Origin: Liriodendron chinense
Lineage: Eukaryota > Streptophyta > Magnoliopsida > Magnoliales > Magnoliaceae
Reading direction: 5' to 3'
DNA length: 64,000 bases
Assembly: GCA_003013855.2 (NCBI GenBank)
Contig: ML058408.1
Span: 5,984,356 to 6,048,355 of the forward strand
In this document: positions 11,693 through 21,269 of the stretch, in pieces
Layout of the letters: every line of letters begins with the position of its first letter
Numbering within the stretch: the first letter of the stretch is position 1
Position numbers and translations under genes: made by a program
The notes under the pieces: generated by a model
Seen by the model: only the letters and a program-made list of their open reading frames with translations
Told to the model about the DNA's origin: nothing
Database searches by the model: none

Positions 11693-12496
11693 AAAACTTG
11701 TTCGCTCGCCTCAAGTGTAAGGCTGCGATGTAGTAATAAAACTCGGTAAGACCGAGGTCGATCCACAGGGAAATAGTAAAAGCTACCAAATCACTCCAGC
11801 AACTCAGTTTTTAAAAGAAATCAGATTTAATTGAATGTTCACTTCAAACAGGAACTTAATGGAAAATCAGAGATAATAAGTACTACGGCTTTCAAGGATC
11901 CACTTGTAGCAATCCTATGTCAATTCAATCAATCCAAGTAGAAAACACAACTAGAATCGAAGTCCTATCTCTCATCTAGTTGGAAAATAAAGCATTCACA
12001 CACATTCCATCACATTCAAGTTGAACTTCCAAGTTCTAGTTCCATTCAATCAATACAAAACTCAAAAATATAGCCTGCGGAGTAACAGCCATGCCTCTGG
12101 ACTATGGCCTGCTCAAGGATTACTATAATCCGAATTTAGATAAACAAACATGATAATCTCAGAGAATTAAAAGGAATTCATGTCCGGAGCACATAAACTC
12201 AGATAAAACATCTCAAACTACCATTATTTGGAACTAAACTATGCAAAAATCCAAACTTGAATGTAAATTACTTGAATTAAACTGAAATCAACATAGTATT
12301 AGCTACAAGCTTCACCTCTCAGCCTTAGCTGAGAGGTTCTAGCCGAGCATTGTCATGCTACAACTAAAAACTCTGAAATAATGCATAAAAACAGAAAAAC
12401 CCGAATAGAAGAGTTGCAGCCGCTCCACGATCGCCTTCACTCTCCAAACTCACGTTCCTTAGCCTCTCTGATATCCTAGGAAGAACCCCTAGGTGT

Positions 12497-12505
12497 CCTT
12501 TTATA
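12497..12505 (-). promoter_or_regulatory. Predicted TATA box of Athila 5' LTR
   Basis: TATAAAAGG on the minus strand, in the middle of the LTR. Transcription toward gag would start some 30 bp further left, near 12465. Confidence 0.6.
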
Positions 12506-12597
12506 GCAAGCAACCTCCCTTGCGTCGGATTCTGCGAAAGATTACGCATTGCGCAGCAATTTTCGGAGTCCTGATTTAGAAAGGAATCATGTTACGC

Positions 12598-12885
12598 AGA
12601 GCCGATCGGTCGTGACCGGTCGGACTAGCTTCTAAAACAGTCCAGGGAGTGCTGCCGACCGGTCGTGACCGGTCGGACAGACCTGTCCGCAGTCCAGCGT
12701 ATATACCCGACCGGTCATGACCGGTCGGGCTGATCCTTTAGCCTTCCAGAGTGCGTGGCCGACCGGTCGTGACCGGTCGGCCTGTCTTCTTTTTGTTCAG
12801 CTTTCATGACCGACCGGTCATGACCGGTCGGCCTCTCTTCTACTTGGTCCTTTGATGTGGCTGACCGGTCGGACGACCGGTCTGC
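12598..12885. repeat. Cluster of ACCGGTC palindromes in U3 (5' LTR)
   Basis: Same array as at 4340-4645. One unit here begins GATCGGTC instead of GACCGGTC, and the unit that is degenerate in the left LTR is intact here. This fits CpG deamination acting independently on the two LTRs. Confidence 0.8.
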
Positions 12886-13130
12886 CTTGTGTTTCTTCCA
12901 CTTTTTCTTCTTTTCTTCATCCTCTTTTCTCCCTCTTTTTTCTTCTTTCTTTGGTCCATCTTAGGACTCCACGCAATAGCTCCAAATGCATCGTTTTGGC
13001 TTGTAATTGAATGAAGTCCGCTCTCATCCCTATAATCACAAAACATATGTTAGGTGGGCCTTTAAACCATGAAATCATGCAAACCTTGTCGTGTAATGGG
13101 CAATGCAATGTATAAATTGGAGGTTCAACA

Positions 13131-13135
13131 ATGAG
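13131..13135. repeat. Target-site duplication ATGAG (right)
   Basis: Exact partner of 3442-3446. Confidence 0.92.
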
Positions 13136-13291
13136 CATTACTCTAACTTGTGTAAATGACAATCTGACTATGTGGAAATGTTGAAAGTATATCTACATGC
13201 GATTTTCCTAAGTGTAATACTCGGGTTTTCACAACAAGACTAATATACTCGAGCTGTGAAAACCGGAGTATTACAGAGTTGGTATTAGAGC
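13136..13291 (+). mobile_element. Gypsy-type LTR remnant, right part, with iMet-type primer site
   Basis: Continues 3224-3446. It ends 'gagtattaca' at 13275, then, after 4 bp, TGGTATTAGAGC (13280-13291). That differs by one base from TGGTATCAGAGC, the primer-binding site complementary to initiator-Met tRNA. It therefore looks like the end of a 5' LTR plus primer site of an older plus-strand element. No coding remains follow. Confidence 0.5.
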
Positions 13292-14189
13292 ATTCATTTA
13301 TTATTTAGTTAACACCCTCGAATTCGTAATCTTACTCTCCGTACTCGGGTGCCGAGTTTTGAGGCATTATAAGACTATACATTTCGGTTGTTTTGTCCAC
13401 ATAGGTGGTTGTACGTAATTATTTTTGTCTCTTTATTTAATTTACTTTTTTCTTCGTTCATTGCACCGTTTATCTTCTTTAATTAATAAAATCGATGATT
13501 ATCCTTATTGTTAATCTTGTCCATCCATTAATTGTTCATTAAGAAACATAATATACTATCATCGTAGAAAAAAATCCTTAGAGCAAGGCAAAAAGATTCC
13601 ACTATGAAGGACTAACCCTTCCCTTCTTAAACCACGTAATCGTTGTAACATTAGTAGCTGAATAATTAAATCAACCTTCATAGGTCTGATCCTAATTTGA
13701 CTATTTTGGTGTTCAATCGATTTGAGTCAAGTATAACTTTGGTATGCCTGACACTATTCTTAGTCGCACACATTTGATCAAATTAGGGCCGACACTATTC
13801 TGATCGAATTAGGGCAGTTGATAACACATTTGGCCACATGTCCTGTTTGAACAATAACATATACATAAGACTTGTAAATTGGTGGGTAATTATTACTTGA
13901 AAATAATTAAATGGTGATGTCTAAGTAAGGTTGTCAACGGGCTGGGCCTAAGGTAGGTCTTGGCCCAGATTTTAAACTATTTAAGGAGAAAAACTCGAGA
14001 TCAGTTGGGTTTTGCTTGCGTAGATTCGAATCCTTTAGAAGATGAAACAATATTTGCACATTGAGATTGTTCCCATGTTCCATCCAAGGTGTCCATCAAA
14101 TCAATGGTTTGGATCACTTAACAGTGGGACCACGTACATGCATGCACCAGCACGCACTATTTTATGTTGTGAATGCACCATTCATCATC
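13292..14189. other. No gene recognised; possible leader of the remnant element
   Basis: About 900 bp of A/T-rich sequence after the iMet-type primer site. I see no conserved protein motif and no clear repeat boundary. Confidence 0.4.
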
Positions 14190-14191
14190 TC

Positions 14192-14200
14192 TTTTTTTTT

Positions 14201-14231
<31 letters not shown>

Positions 14232-14235
14232 GGGG
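14192..14235. repeat. Homopolymer pair (T)19(G)25
   Basis: A run of about 19 T followed directly by about 25 G. It may mark a retroposon tail, and its assembled length may be unreliable. Confidence 0.9.
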
Positions 14236-14402
14236 TTAGTACACGCATCCCACCATTAAGGCTCGTTTGGGAGCTTGTAAATGGAAGTAAATGGGAAATG
14301 GATTTGTGTTGAGCTCTGAATCATGCATATTCTAACCCCAATTCATCACACAATTACATTGATTAAGCTATTAAAAGAACATACTTATATGTGAATTAGT
14401 AT

Positions 14403-14407
<5 letters not shown>

Positions 14408-14456
<49 letters not shown>
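14408..14456. repeat. (GA)n microsatellite
   Basis: About 24 uninterrupted GA units inside the solo LTR, in the same LTR family position where 1899-3223 has 'gagagaaacc'. Confidence 0.95.
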
Positions 14457-14459
<3 letters not shown>

Positions 14460-14680
14460 CGTGAATTGCATGTTAAAAGACCACTTTGAAGCACTTAAAA
14501 GATTAGGTGAATAAGAGCCTAGAGGTGGAAGAAATTAAAGCTAAAAAAGAATTAGAAAATATCAAATTACAATGCCTGAATTATCCAGAAAAGACAGATT
14601 GCAGAGCTGCAGGGCCAGAAAAGTAAAATACAGAAACTGCAGGAAACAACCCTGTTGTTGCGCTGATGACTGGTCGCTGG

Positions 14681-15446
14681 TAGAGCTGGGCACAAACCAA
14701 GCTAGCTCGAAAGCTCGGCTCAGATTGGTTTAAAAAAGCTTAGCTTGGATTGGTTCGAATGGAAGTTCAAACCAAACCAATCCTTAGAGTCAAGCTCGTT
14801 TGAAAAAACAAACCAAGCTTAAACTAGGGCAGTACCAGCTTGGCTCGGCTTGGATCGAAGCTCGATTTGATTCAGCTTGATTCGACTCGTAGATTATAAG
14901 CACACTGTTTCCTGTGGTGTGATCCACTTGAGCTTTGGATATGATTCCATTTTGGGATCATGTCCTAAAATGATATGTAAAATAGATGGACATCATGGAT
15001 GATACATATACATGATGACATGGATAATACATAATACATATACATGAATGCACATTGTTTCCATGCACTTGTAAAATTATGCTCGTGTACTTTTGTTTGG
15101 AAAATGCTCTTACATGTCTATTTTGAAGCTGCACGCCTTTGGAGGATGTTAAACATCATAGAGTAAGATATGTTTGTATTTTTTTCTAACTTTTTAAGTT
15201 CTTTTCTATTTAAATAAACAAGCCAAAAAAGAGCCACCGCCTGTTTGAACTTGACCCGGCCCGGTTCGAAATTTTCGACCAAACCGATCTCGGCTCAAAC
15301 TAGATTTTTTTGGAGCAAACCAAACTTGGGCTGCATGGGTTGGCCCGAAACCCAAACCAAGTCGATCCACAAACTGAGGTGGCACAAAAACAAGCCAAAC
15401 CAAACTAGGGCGAACTCGACTCAACCCGAATCGTTGCCCACCTCTA
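14681..15446. mobile_element. hAT-type MITE nested in the solo LTR, 766 bp
   Basis: The terminal inverted repeat TAGAGCTGGGCA pairs with TGCCCACCTCTA at the right end (one mismatch) and fits the hAT YARNG start. The 8-bp flanks GTCGCTGG (14673-14680) and GTCACTGG (15447-15454) differ by one base. The inside is rich in AAGCTCGG-like inverted text near both ends, and a central piece (about 14905-14990) resembles half of the GTGGGGTCCAC MITEs. No transposase. Confidence 0.8.
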
Positions 15447-15737
15447 GTCACTGGCCTCAGCCGACCGGTTGTTCTCAAAATCCAACCAGTCAGGATAGGT
15501 TGAATTTTGACATAATTGGTGCAAAACTCGCTAGACTATTTTTATCAGATTCGATCGGTCGTCCGACCGATTAGGATAAGTCGGCAGTTGTCCAGAAATA
15601 TAAAAATCAGTTTATTCCGTTGGCCTTTTGAGCTTCGACGGTTCTAAACCCCATGGTCGACCGGTCGGCCATACATTTTCAAGTACGGGACTGTTACGTG
15701 GTTTCTCGAAGTTTTCAACTTGGTGTGGGATTTCTCC

Positions 15738-15745
15738 TATAAAAG
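15738..15745 (+). promoter_or_regulatory. Predicted TATA box of the solo LTR
   Basis: TATAAAAG following 'ggatttctcc', downstream of the ACCGGT motifs; same arrangement as in the other Athila LTRs. Confidence 0.5.
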
Positions 15746-17339
15746 GCCACCTCCACTATCTTCCTAAGGCATCTAGGAACGTGGGGAGCAAAGAGAACAA
15801 GTCCTAGGAGGCTTCTTAGCCTTCTACAACTAGTTTTTCTTTCTTTTCTTAATTATAGTTCTAGTTTTTCTATGCTCTCTTTTAGTTAACTTTCAACTAG
15901 AGCTAAGAGGTGAAACTTCTAGTTTACTATTCATGCTTTGATTCTTTGATTTTGAATTATGATTTAATTGTTGAATAATTTATTAATGGTTTGAATAAAA
16001 TTGATAGTTTTAGATAATTCAAGGATCTTGTGTGCCATGTACATGAGTTCTTGTTGGATTTCTAAGATTAATCAGATTGGTATATGGGATTTTAGTTTGT
16101 GGAAGCCTTTGATTCATAGGATATGATTAATGCTTTGAGTTCTCCATGAGTTAAAATAATTGAATTTTTATTAGAACTATTTGATGAAAAGTTCTTATCT
16201 TTTGTGTAAATCTGATAAAGGTGTTTTTGCTTGTTGATATTGGTTGAATTGGAGTTCAAGTCATTGGTTCTAGTTAAGTCTAGTGATAGGATTTGATAAA
16301 GGCTATGATTATTATCTCAACTAGATTAGAAAGAGAATTTGCCTATACAATTGAGTGTGCCCAATACTTAAACTCTATTGAGGGAACCAAATCAATGAAC
16401 AACTATCTGTTTTAGACTATTATTGTGCTTTAATTGTTATATCTTCCAGTTGGATTGAGACATGACTTTGATTCTAGTTGTGCATTAAGTTAAATAATTG
16501 AATTGAGCATGGCTAATACTAGAAGTGGATCCTTTATGCTTTAGTGTTTATTTTTTATTATTTTTCTTAGAATTCTTAATTATTCTATTTTAATCCCAAT
16601 TTCATATTTATTTAGTTCTAAAACCTAGGCAACCTTAGAGTATTTGGATATAGTTTTCCATATTCCTTTCTCATGGATTGACCTCGGCCTCATTGAATTA
16701 TTACTATATCGCGGCCTTATACTTAGGGTTGGCGAACAATTTGGAGGTAAATGAATTGGGAGGAAATAGCTTTACATGATTGTGTTTGGATGAGAATAAA
16801 TGAAATGCATTTGAAATCAAAATATTTTGTTTGGATGGGAGTAAATGGGAGGAATTGGTGAAATTGCGGTTTTTACACTACCGCTATGTGTAGAGCTTAA
16901 AGTATAGTTAATGTCCTAGAGGGGGTGAATAAGACTTTTTACAAATTCTTTGCTAATTAAAAACTCAAGTGCATTCAGAATCCAATTTACCAATTAACTA
17001 TAAGTAAATGCAAGTAAATTGATCACACAAGATCTTTCTAAATTATCAACTATACTAAGACAAGCATTTGATCAAACAGTTAATATGCATGCTTGTACTA
17101 AGCATTTAAAGATTTCATATGGGCATTTTGTCAAACATGAGATGGGCATTAAGTTAAGCACTTATAGAATCAATCACAAAGCTTAATAATAGACAAAATG
17201 CATTCACCACATTACACACGATGTATAGTGGTTCGACGATGAGCCTACTCCACTCCCGGTTAATCCACTCACCTCTTGAGTGGCCGGATTTCACTATCAC
17301 AATGGTTTTAAATGAGGTTCACCATAAACCTTTATAACC

Positions 17340-17515
17340 TACACAAGCTTAACTCCTACACAGGGACACATATGTCTTACACAAGGACAACACACGAATT
17401 CTCCTATGTCAGAGGCATACACAAGGACTTTCACAAGTCCTACCCAAAGACAAATACGTCCTACACAAGGACAACAACGTCCTACATAAGGACAATCTCT
17501 ATACAAGAGAAATGG
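17340..17515. repeat. Short degenerate repeats of TCCTACACAAGGACAA
   Basis: About eight variants of (G)TCCTACACAAGGAC at roughly 20-35 bp spacing. Each is partly self-complementary (GTCCT...AGGAC). They lie within the SIRE-like segment and create artificial Cys-rich frames on the minus strand. Confidence 0.7.
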
Positions 17516-17997
17516 ACTCACAAAATAAACCCTTACTTTGTTGAGTTGAGCCCCGTTGATGAGCCGATGAGGTGTTTCTTCTCCGCTTGAAGTCACTCCT
17601 CGATTGCTCTCTCGATCAGTTACCTTCAAATGATGTGACTATGGATACCAAGGTGAGGGATAAAGAGTTGGGTGAACCTTCTATAGGATATGGCTTTTGA
17701 TGAAGACGGAAGCTTTCACCTAAGGTTGCATTAATAACCTTAAAGACTAAGGATGTACCTATTTCGAATTAGGTCAAGGACCATTAATGAAGGCTTGGGT
17801 TCATGTTTCAATTTGAGCTTTGAATGCTCATCAATGTTCTCCAACAACAAGGTTTGAACAATGAACTCAAGGGATAGAGCTTTGGGAAGAGGGGTTTTTT
17901 ACTATAAGAACTGACACTCTTAAAGCTCAACTCTCTTCTCCATCATCGACCAAGGGAACTAGCAATGGATAAAATAGCACGAATACAATGGCCAGAA

Positions 17998-18540
17998 AAC
18001 GGTCGAAAAATGGCTAGATCGATAGGCTCGAGCAGACTGTCGATATGATCGAAGGAGCATCCAGACATATAAGCAGATTTCTAGACAGAAAGCTTCGATA
18101 GGGTCGTTAATAGGGTCTTCGATAGGGTCGACAGACTCATCGATAGCATCGACAATTCCATCGATAGGATTGACGGACTATCTAGAGAATTTTCAGATTT
18201 GCAAATAGAGCTTCGATAGGGTCATTGATATGGTCTTCGATAGGATTGACGGACTGTCCAGAGAATTTTCAGATCTGGACAGAGAGCTCCGATAGGGTCG
18301 TCGATATGGTCTTCGATAGGGTCGACAAACTGTTCAGAGAATTTTCAAATTGCTGAATAGATGCTCGATATCATCGAGGCTTTCATCGATAGGGTCAACA
18401 GACTGTCCAGAAAGGTTTTTCAGTTGCTAGACTGATGCTTGATAACATCGATAGATCCATTGATAGTATTGGTGAATCCTTTGATATGATCGATGGTATG
18501 CTCGATAGGATCGATTAACCTAAAAATACACTTTCCGCAT
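17998..18540. repeat. Degenerate GATCGATAGGGTCGA array
   Basis: Repeated blocks of 'cttcgatagggtcgtcgatatggtcttcgatagggtcgacagactgtccagagaattttcag' type text, with a unit of roughly 90-110 bp and high divergence. A comparable array is at 1-270. Confidence 0.75.
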
Positions 18541-19392
18541 CTTTTTTTTTCAAGTCTTTTAAATTTAAAACACTTAGGTCCAAGCTGATCATTTGGACAT
18601 TCACTCTAGGTTATGAGAGGCTAAAGATTATACCTCTTAAGCATAGGTCAACTAGAAGATAAAGCCTAGATACTACATGGTTTAGGAAAGTTAAATGCTA
18701 GGGTTCACTAAGATACCATATTTACCTGTTTCTTCCATCCTTGGTGCAGCTTGCGTTCTCATGTCTTTAGTCTTCATCTTCATTAGGCTCAACTGACTGA
18801 CTGAAACATTGAATCACGTAATTGACAACCAAAGTGCATAAACAAGTGCAATGACAATTAGAATGCATTTGAATTTATCAATATATTCACAGGAATATAT
18901 GCGATAACCCAAATCAACTTTAAGATCCCAACTTAGTATACATATGCGATATTTAATAGAATGGTTGTAATAAGCCCATTGAAATATATACTTTAGCAAA
19001 AAATGAGGAAATTTCGAGCCTTGGGCAAGCCACAAACATAAAGATAAAAAACAAACAATTTGCAAATGTTTTTTAACCGTCCATTTAGATGCCCATCCTT
19101 TGGATGAGTTAGATCATTCTTTTGGTGTTATTTTAGTGATGTAGCTGATATTTCGATTGTTGGGGAGTATCATTAGCGTGACACATGTATGCTGAACATG
19201 TGCATAGTGACACACCTTTGTTTACACATGTGACTCTCCAAGGGAGCTCTTCTCTAGTCATTTACATGCACATTTACTTTCATTTACATGCATTTATACT
19301 TCAATCCAAACACAACCCAAATACCATGTACCTCTATTTACTCTCAATTCCACCCATTTACCTCCAATTACTCCTATCCAAATAGCCCCTTA

Positions 19393-19600
19393 GTATACAC
19401 ACCCACACTGATAGTCACACTTCAATGTTAGCCACTCCCACGTTGGAATCGATACGAGGACCTCAATGTTGAATGAGGTTATCTTTGCCTAGTCTACCAC
19501 TGGCCCAAAGGTGTGGGTGTTAGCCACTGGCCCAAAGATCCATCTCCACTTAAATTAGGACGCCAATTGCCTTTGTTGCAAATGAAGTTCTTGTGGTAAG
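19393..19600 (-). mobile_element. Possible tRNA-derived SINE fragment
   Basis: The minus strand carries GTATCGATTCC (about 19448-19458), resembling a pol III B box (GTTCGANNCC), with an A-box-like 'TAGACTAGGCAAAG' about 35 bp upstream of it. The plus-strand text 'ttagtatacacaccca' repeats 14236-14251 on the other side of the Harbinger-like element, so the element probably landed in it. Weak call. Confidence 0.3.
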
Positions 19601-19659
19601 AAGCTATATGGGACCCATAGAGATGCCCGTGACAAATCGACTCTGTCCATCAATTTCTC

Positions 19660-20095
19660 AAGACATGCATTAGCTAACATAATGTATATGTTGTATCCAC
19701 ATCATCCGTCCATTGGAGACATCATTTTAAGGCATGAGCCAAAAATTGAGGCAAATCCAAATCTCAAGTGGACCACACCACAGAAAACAGTGGGATTGAA
19801 GGACTACAATTAAAAACTTCTTGAGGGCATAGAAGTTTTCAATCAAGCTGATATTTGTGTTTTTCCCTACAATCCATTTCTACATCAACTTATGAAGAGG
19901 TTGGATCTCACATAAGCATCATGGTGGGGCCCAAGAAGTTTTCAACGGCGGGTGTCACTGTTCCCACTGTTTTATGTGGTGGGGTCCACTTGAGCTTTAC
20001 ATCTGCCAATTTTTTTTTTTGTTTCATGCCTTAAAATGATGTCTCCAAATGCACCGATGGTGTAGATATGACACATGCATCATGGTGGGGCCTAC
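19660..20095. mobile_element. Palindromic MITE (GTGGACCACACC / GTGGGGTCCACTTGAGC type)
   Basis: The outer arms are inverted copies: 'ggagacatcattttaaggcatga' (about 19714-19737) matches the reverse complement of 'catgccttaaaatgatgtctcc' (about 20026-20047). The inner arms, 'ctcaagtggaccacaccac' and 'gtggtggggtccacttgagc', are also inverted. The ends are approximate and no target duplication was fixed. Confidence 0.65.
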
Positions 20096-20161
20096 CGAAC
20101 TTGGTCACATCACTTCTGTAGGGAAAATGGGAAATTATGTGTCCAGTTTTGGAGGCGGATT

Positions 20162-20575
20162 TTGTGCAAAAGCCTAGGTGGGGCCGCCTTGATGTTTGTT
20201 AGAAATCCACCCTGGCCGTCCATTTTGTGAGATCATTTTAGAACATGGGAAACTCAAGTGGGACAAAAACGTGAGGATTGAACGTCCACAGTTGAAATAT
20301 TTGTGAGCCACAAATGTTTTGAATCAGGTTAATATTTGTGTTTTCAGTTCATACCAAGTGGGAACGACTTTATGAACGGTACGGATGGTATATAAACATC
20401 ACTGTGGACCTAGGGAGGTTCCAATGGTAGTAATTTGCCTACCCACCTTTTCCTTTAATGCGGCCCACTTAGCCTCAGATCCGGCTCATTGCTTGTCGTA
20501 CATCATAAAATGATCTCACAAAACGGATGGACGGGGTGGATTTCTCACAAACATTAAGGTGGGTTCTCTGGCAGG
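20162..20575. mobile_element. Second palindromic MITE of the same type
   Basis: Arms of about 70 bp: 'cttgatgtttgttagaaatccaccctgg' and 'ttttgtgagatcatttta' on the left are matched inversely by 'taaaatgatctcacaaaa' and 'ggtggatttctcacaaacattaagg' on the right. The centre resembles the neighbouring MITEs. Boundaries approximate. Confidence 0.65.
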
Positions 20576-20604
20576 AACTTCGAAAGCCTTTCCGCGTCCC
20601 CAAT

Positions 20605-20950
20605 TTCTCAAGACACATGAGCACAAAAACCATATACATCCAAAAGTCAGGTAGGCATCACCACATGAGAACGCGGGCATTGAACGCCCACAGTTGGAAA
20701 CTTTTTGAGAGCTATAGAAGTTTTTTATCAGGATGATATTTGTACCTACAGTTTATCTGAGCGGTAAAAAAACACAATGAACGGTTTAGATGGCATATTA
20801 ACATCATGGTTGGCTCCAAGAAGGTTTCAACGGTGATGTTTCTGTTCCCACTTTTTATTTGGTGGGGTCCACATGAGTTTTGGATCTACCGGATTTTTGG
20901 ATTCACACCTGATTGTGGTTTTGTGAAACTGACGGACAGAGTGGCCTTCA
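20605..20950. mobile_element. Third, degraded MITE of the same type
   Basis: Shares 'ttgaacgcccacagttggaaac' and 'ggtggggtccacatgag' text with the two preceding MITEs, but the terminal arms are eroded. It ends about 170 bp upstream of the MIC10 start codon, so it borders or forms part of the promoter. Confidence 0.5.
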
Positions 20951-21024
20951 TCCAGATCTGGTCGGACGCTTAAAGGTCCGACCAGGGTTCGGACGTAGTC
21001 TGCTGCCCCCGAGGACAGGAACCT

Positions 21025-21030
21025 CACGTG
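21025..21030 (+). promoter_or_regulatory. G-box/ABRE-like site in MIC10 promoter
   Basis: CACGTG within 'cctcacgtggccc', which also matches ACGTGGC (ABRE). It lies 94 bp before the MIC10 ATG in the short unique-looking stretch between the last MITE and exon 1. bZIP/bHLH binding is inference. Confidence 0.4.
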
Positions 21031-21123
21031 GCCCGGGGCACAGCTAATGTGCTCTCTAAGTCAATATTTATGCAAATAACCGTCCATGCCCTCTGAACAG
21101 AGCGGAAAACGCCCACTTATTCC

Positions 21124-21265
21124 ATGGAGGAAAACAAGGAAAAGGATGAAGGAGCAACACAGCAGTATGACTTGAATGCAAAATGGGATGCTTGCCTCGA
21201 TCTAACTATCCGTCGCTTTGTCTATTCTTCTCTGTCTGGTTCTTTTGGTGGTCTCCTTCTCTTCA
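21124..21265 (+). CDS. MIC10: MICOS complex subunit MIC10, exon 1 (codons 1-47 plus one base)
   Basis: Reads MEENKEKDEG..., then YDLNAKWDACLDLTIRR and FVYSSLSGSFGGLLLF. This is the N-terminal half of Mic10 (DUF543), the small inner-membrane protein that shapes crista junctions. The NAKWDACLDL block and the Gly-rich start of the first membrane hairpin (GSFGGLLLF) are diagnostic. The start is the first ATG after a leader without an obvious upstream start, with G at +4. The exon ends CTTCA|GTACGCC (phase 1). Joining to 61068 gives LLLF-R-SPVTRW with no residue lost, the expected family text. Reading through the donor gives unrelated residues, so the splice is real in my judgement. The organellar role is known for the family; function here is inferred. 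Confidence 0.88.
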
Positions 21266-21269
21266 GTAC

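Larger units (their letters stand above)
3447..13130 (-). mobile_element. Complete Athila-like Ty3/gypsy LTR retrotransposon, 9684 bp
   Basis: Two 1432-bp direct repeats (3447-4878 and 11699-13130) begin TGTT and end AACA and are flanked by the exact 5-bp duplication ATGAG. All coding sequence is on the minus strand, so the right LTR is the 5' one. A tRNA-Asp-type primer site lies 6 bp inside it (11675-11692), and a polypurine tract (4879-4890) abuts the 3' LTR. The order gag, protease, reverse transcriptase, RNase H, integrase is Ty3/gypsy. The RT text (GYSGYNQI, FMDD) and the tRNA-Asp primer point to the Athila lineage. Coding capacity is lost through two frameshifts and two stops. No env-like frame is visible between integrase and the 3' LTR. 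By hand count the LTRs differ at about 8 of 1432 positions, so the insertion is young. Confidence 0.93.
11699..13130 (-). repeat. 5' LTR of Athila-like element (right copy)
   Basis: 1432 bp, TGTT to AACA in plus-strand reading. Its promoter side (U3) is at the right end. The TATA box is at 12497-12505 and the ACCGGT palindrome cluster at about 12598-12885. It is followed by the 5-bp duplication ATGAG. Confidence 0.93.
14307..16738 (+). mobile_element. Solo Athila-like LTR, 2432 bp
   Basis: Starts TGTTGAGCTCTGAATC (compare 1899) and ends 'ttggcgaaca'. It is flanked by an exact 5-bp duplication ATTTG (14302-14306, 16739-16743) with no internal region, so it is a product of LTR-LTR recombination. 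It holds ACCGGT-type motifs at about 15460-15665, a TATA box at 15738-15745, a GA microsatellite and a nested hAT MITE at 14681-15446. Confidence 0.88.
16905..18860 (-). mobile_element. SIRE-like copia LTR segment, boundaries uncertain
   Basis: Text such as 'gtcctagagggggtgaata' near the start and 'atagtggttcgacgatgagcc' (about 17224) is characteristic of SIRE/Maximus-type LTRs read from their 3' end. A GATCGATAG-rich array fills 17998-18540. Neither TG/CA ends nor a duplication could be fixed. No internal coding sequence is present, so it is probably a solo LTR or fragment inside the Harbinger-like element. Confidence 0.45.
14259..19389. mobile_element. PIF/Harbinger-like nonautonomous element with nested insertions
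   Basis: The left end reads AGGCTCGTTTGGGAGC and the right end (reverse complement) GGGGCTATTTGGATAGG. Both continue into a shared GTAAATGGAAGTAAATGGG-like subterminal text. It is flanked by TTA on both sides (14256-14258, 19390-19392), the Harbinger-type target. Left subterminal sequence resumes at 16739 after a solo LTR. No transposase frame was found. The LTR-like block at about 16905-18860 is a further passenger. Confidence 0.65.

Noticed and set aside
14192..14235. (T)n(G)n run as a regulatory or structured element
   Set aside because: Homopolymers of this kind are common retroposon tails and are error-prone in sequencing; no function can be supported.
15206..15574. Overlapping open frames on both strands in the solo LTR
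   Set aside because: They lie across the end of the hAT MITE and LTR sequence; no domain is recognisable.
17339..17629. Cys-rich small protein on the minus strand
   Set aside because: The Cys pattern comes from the TCCTACACAAGGAC repeats of a SIRE-like LTR; there is no signal peptide or family match.
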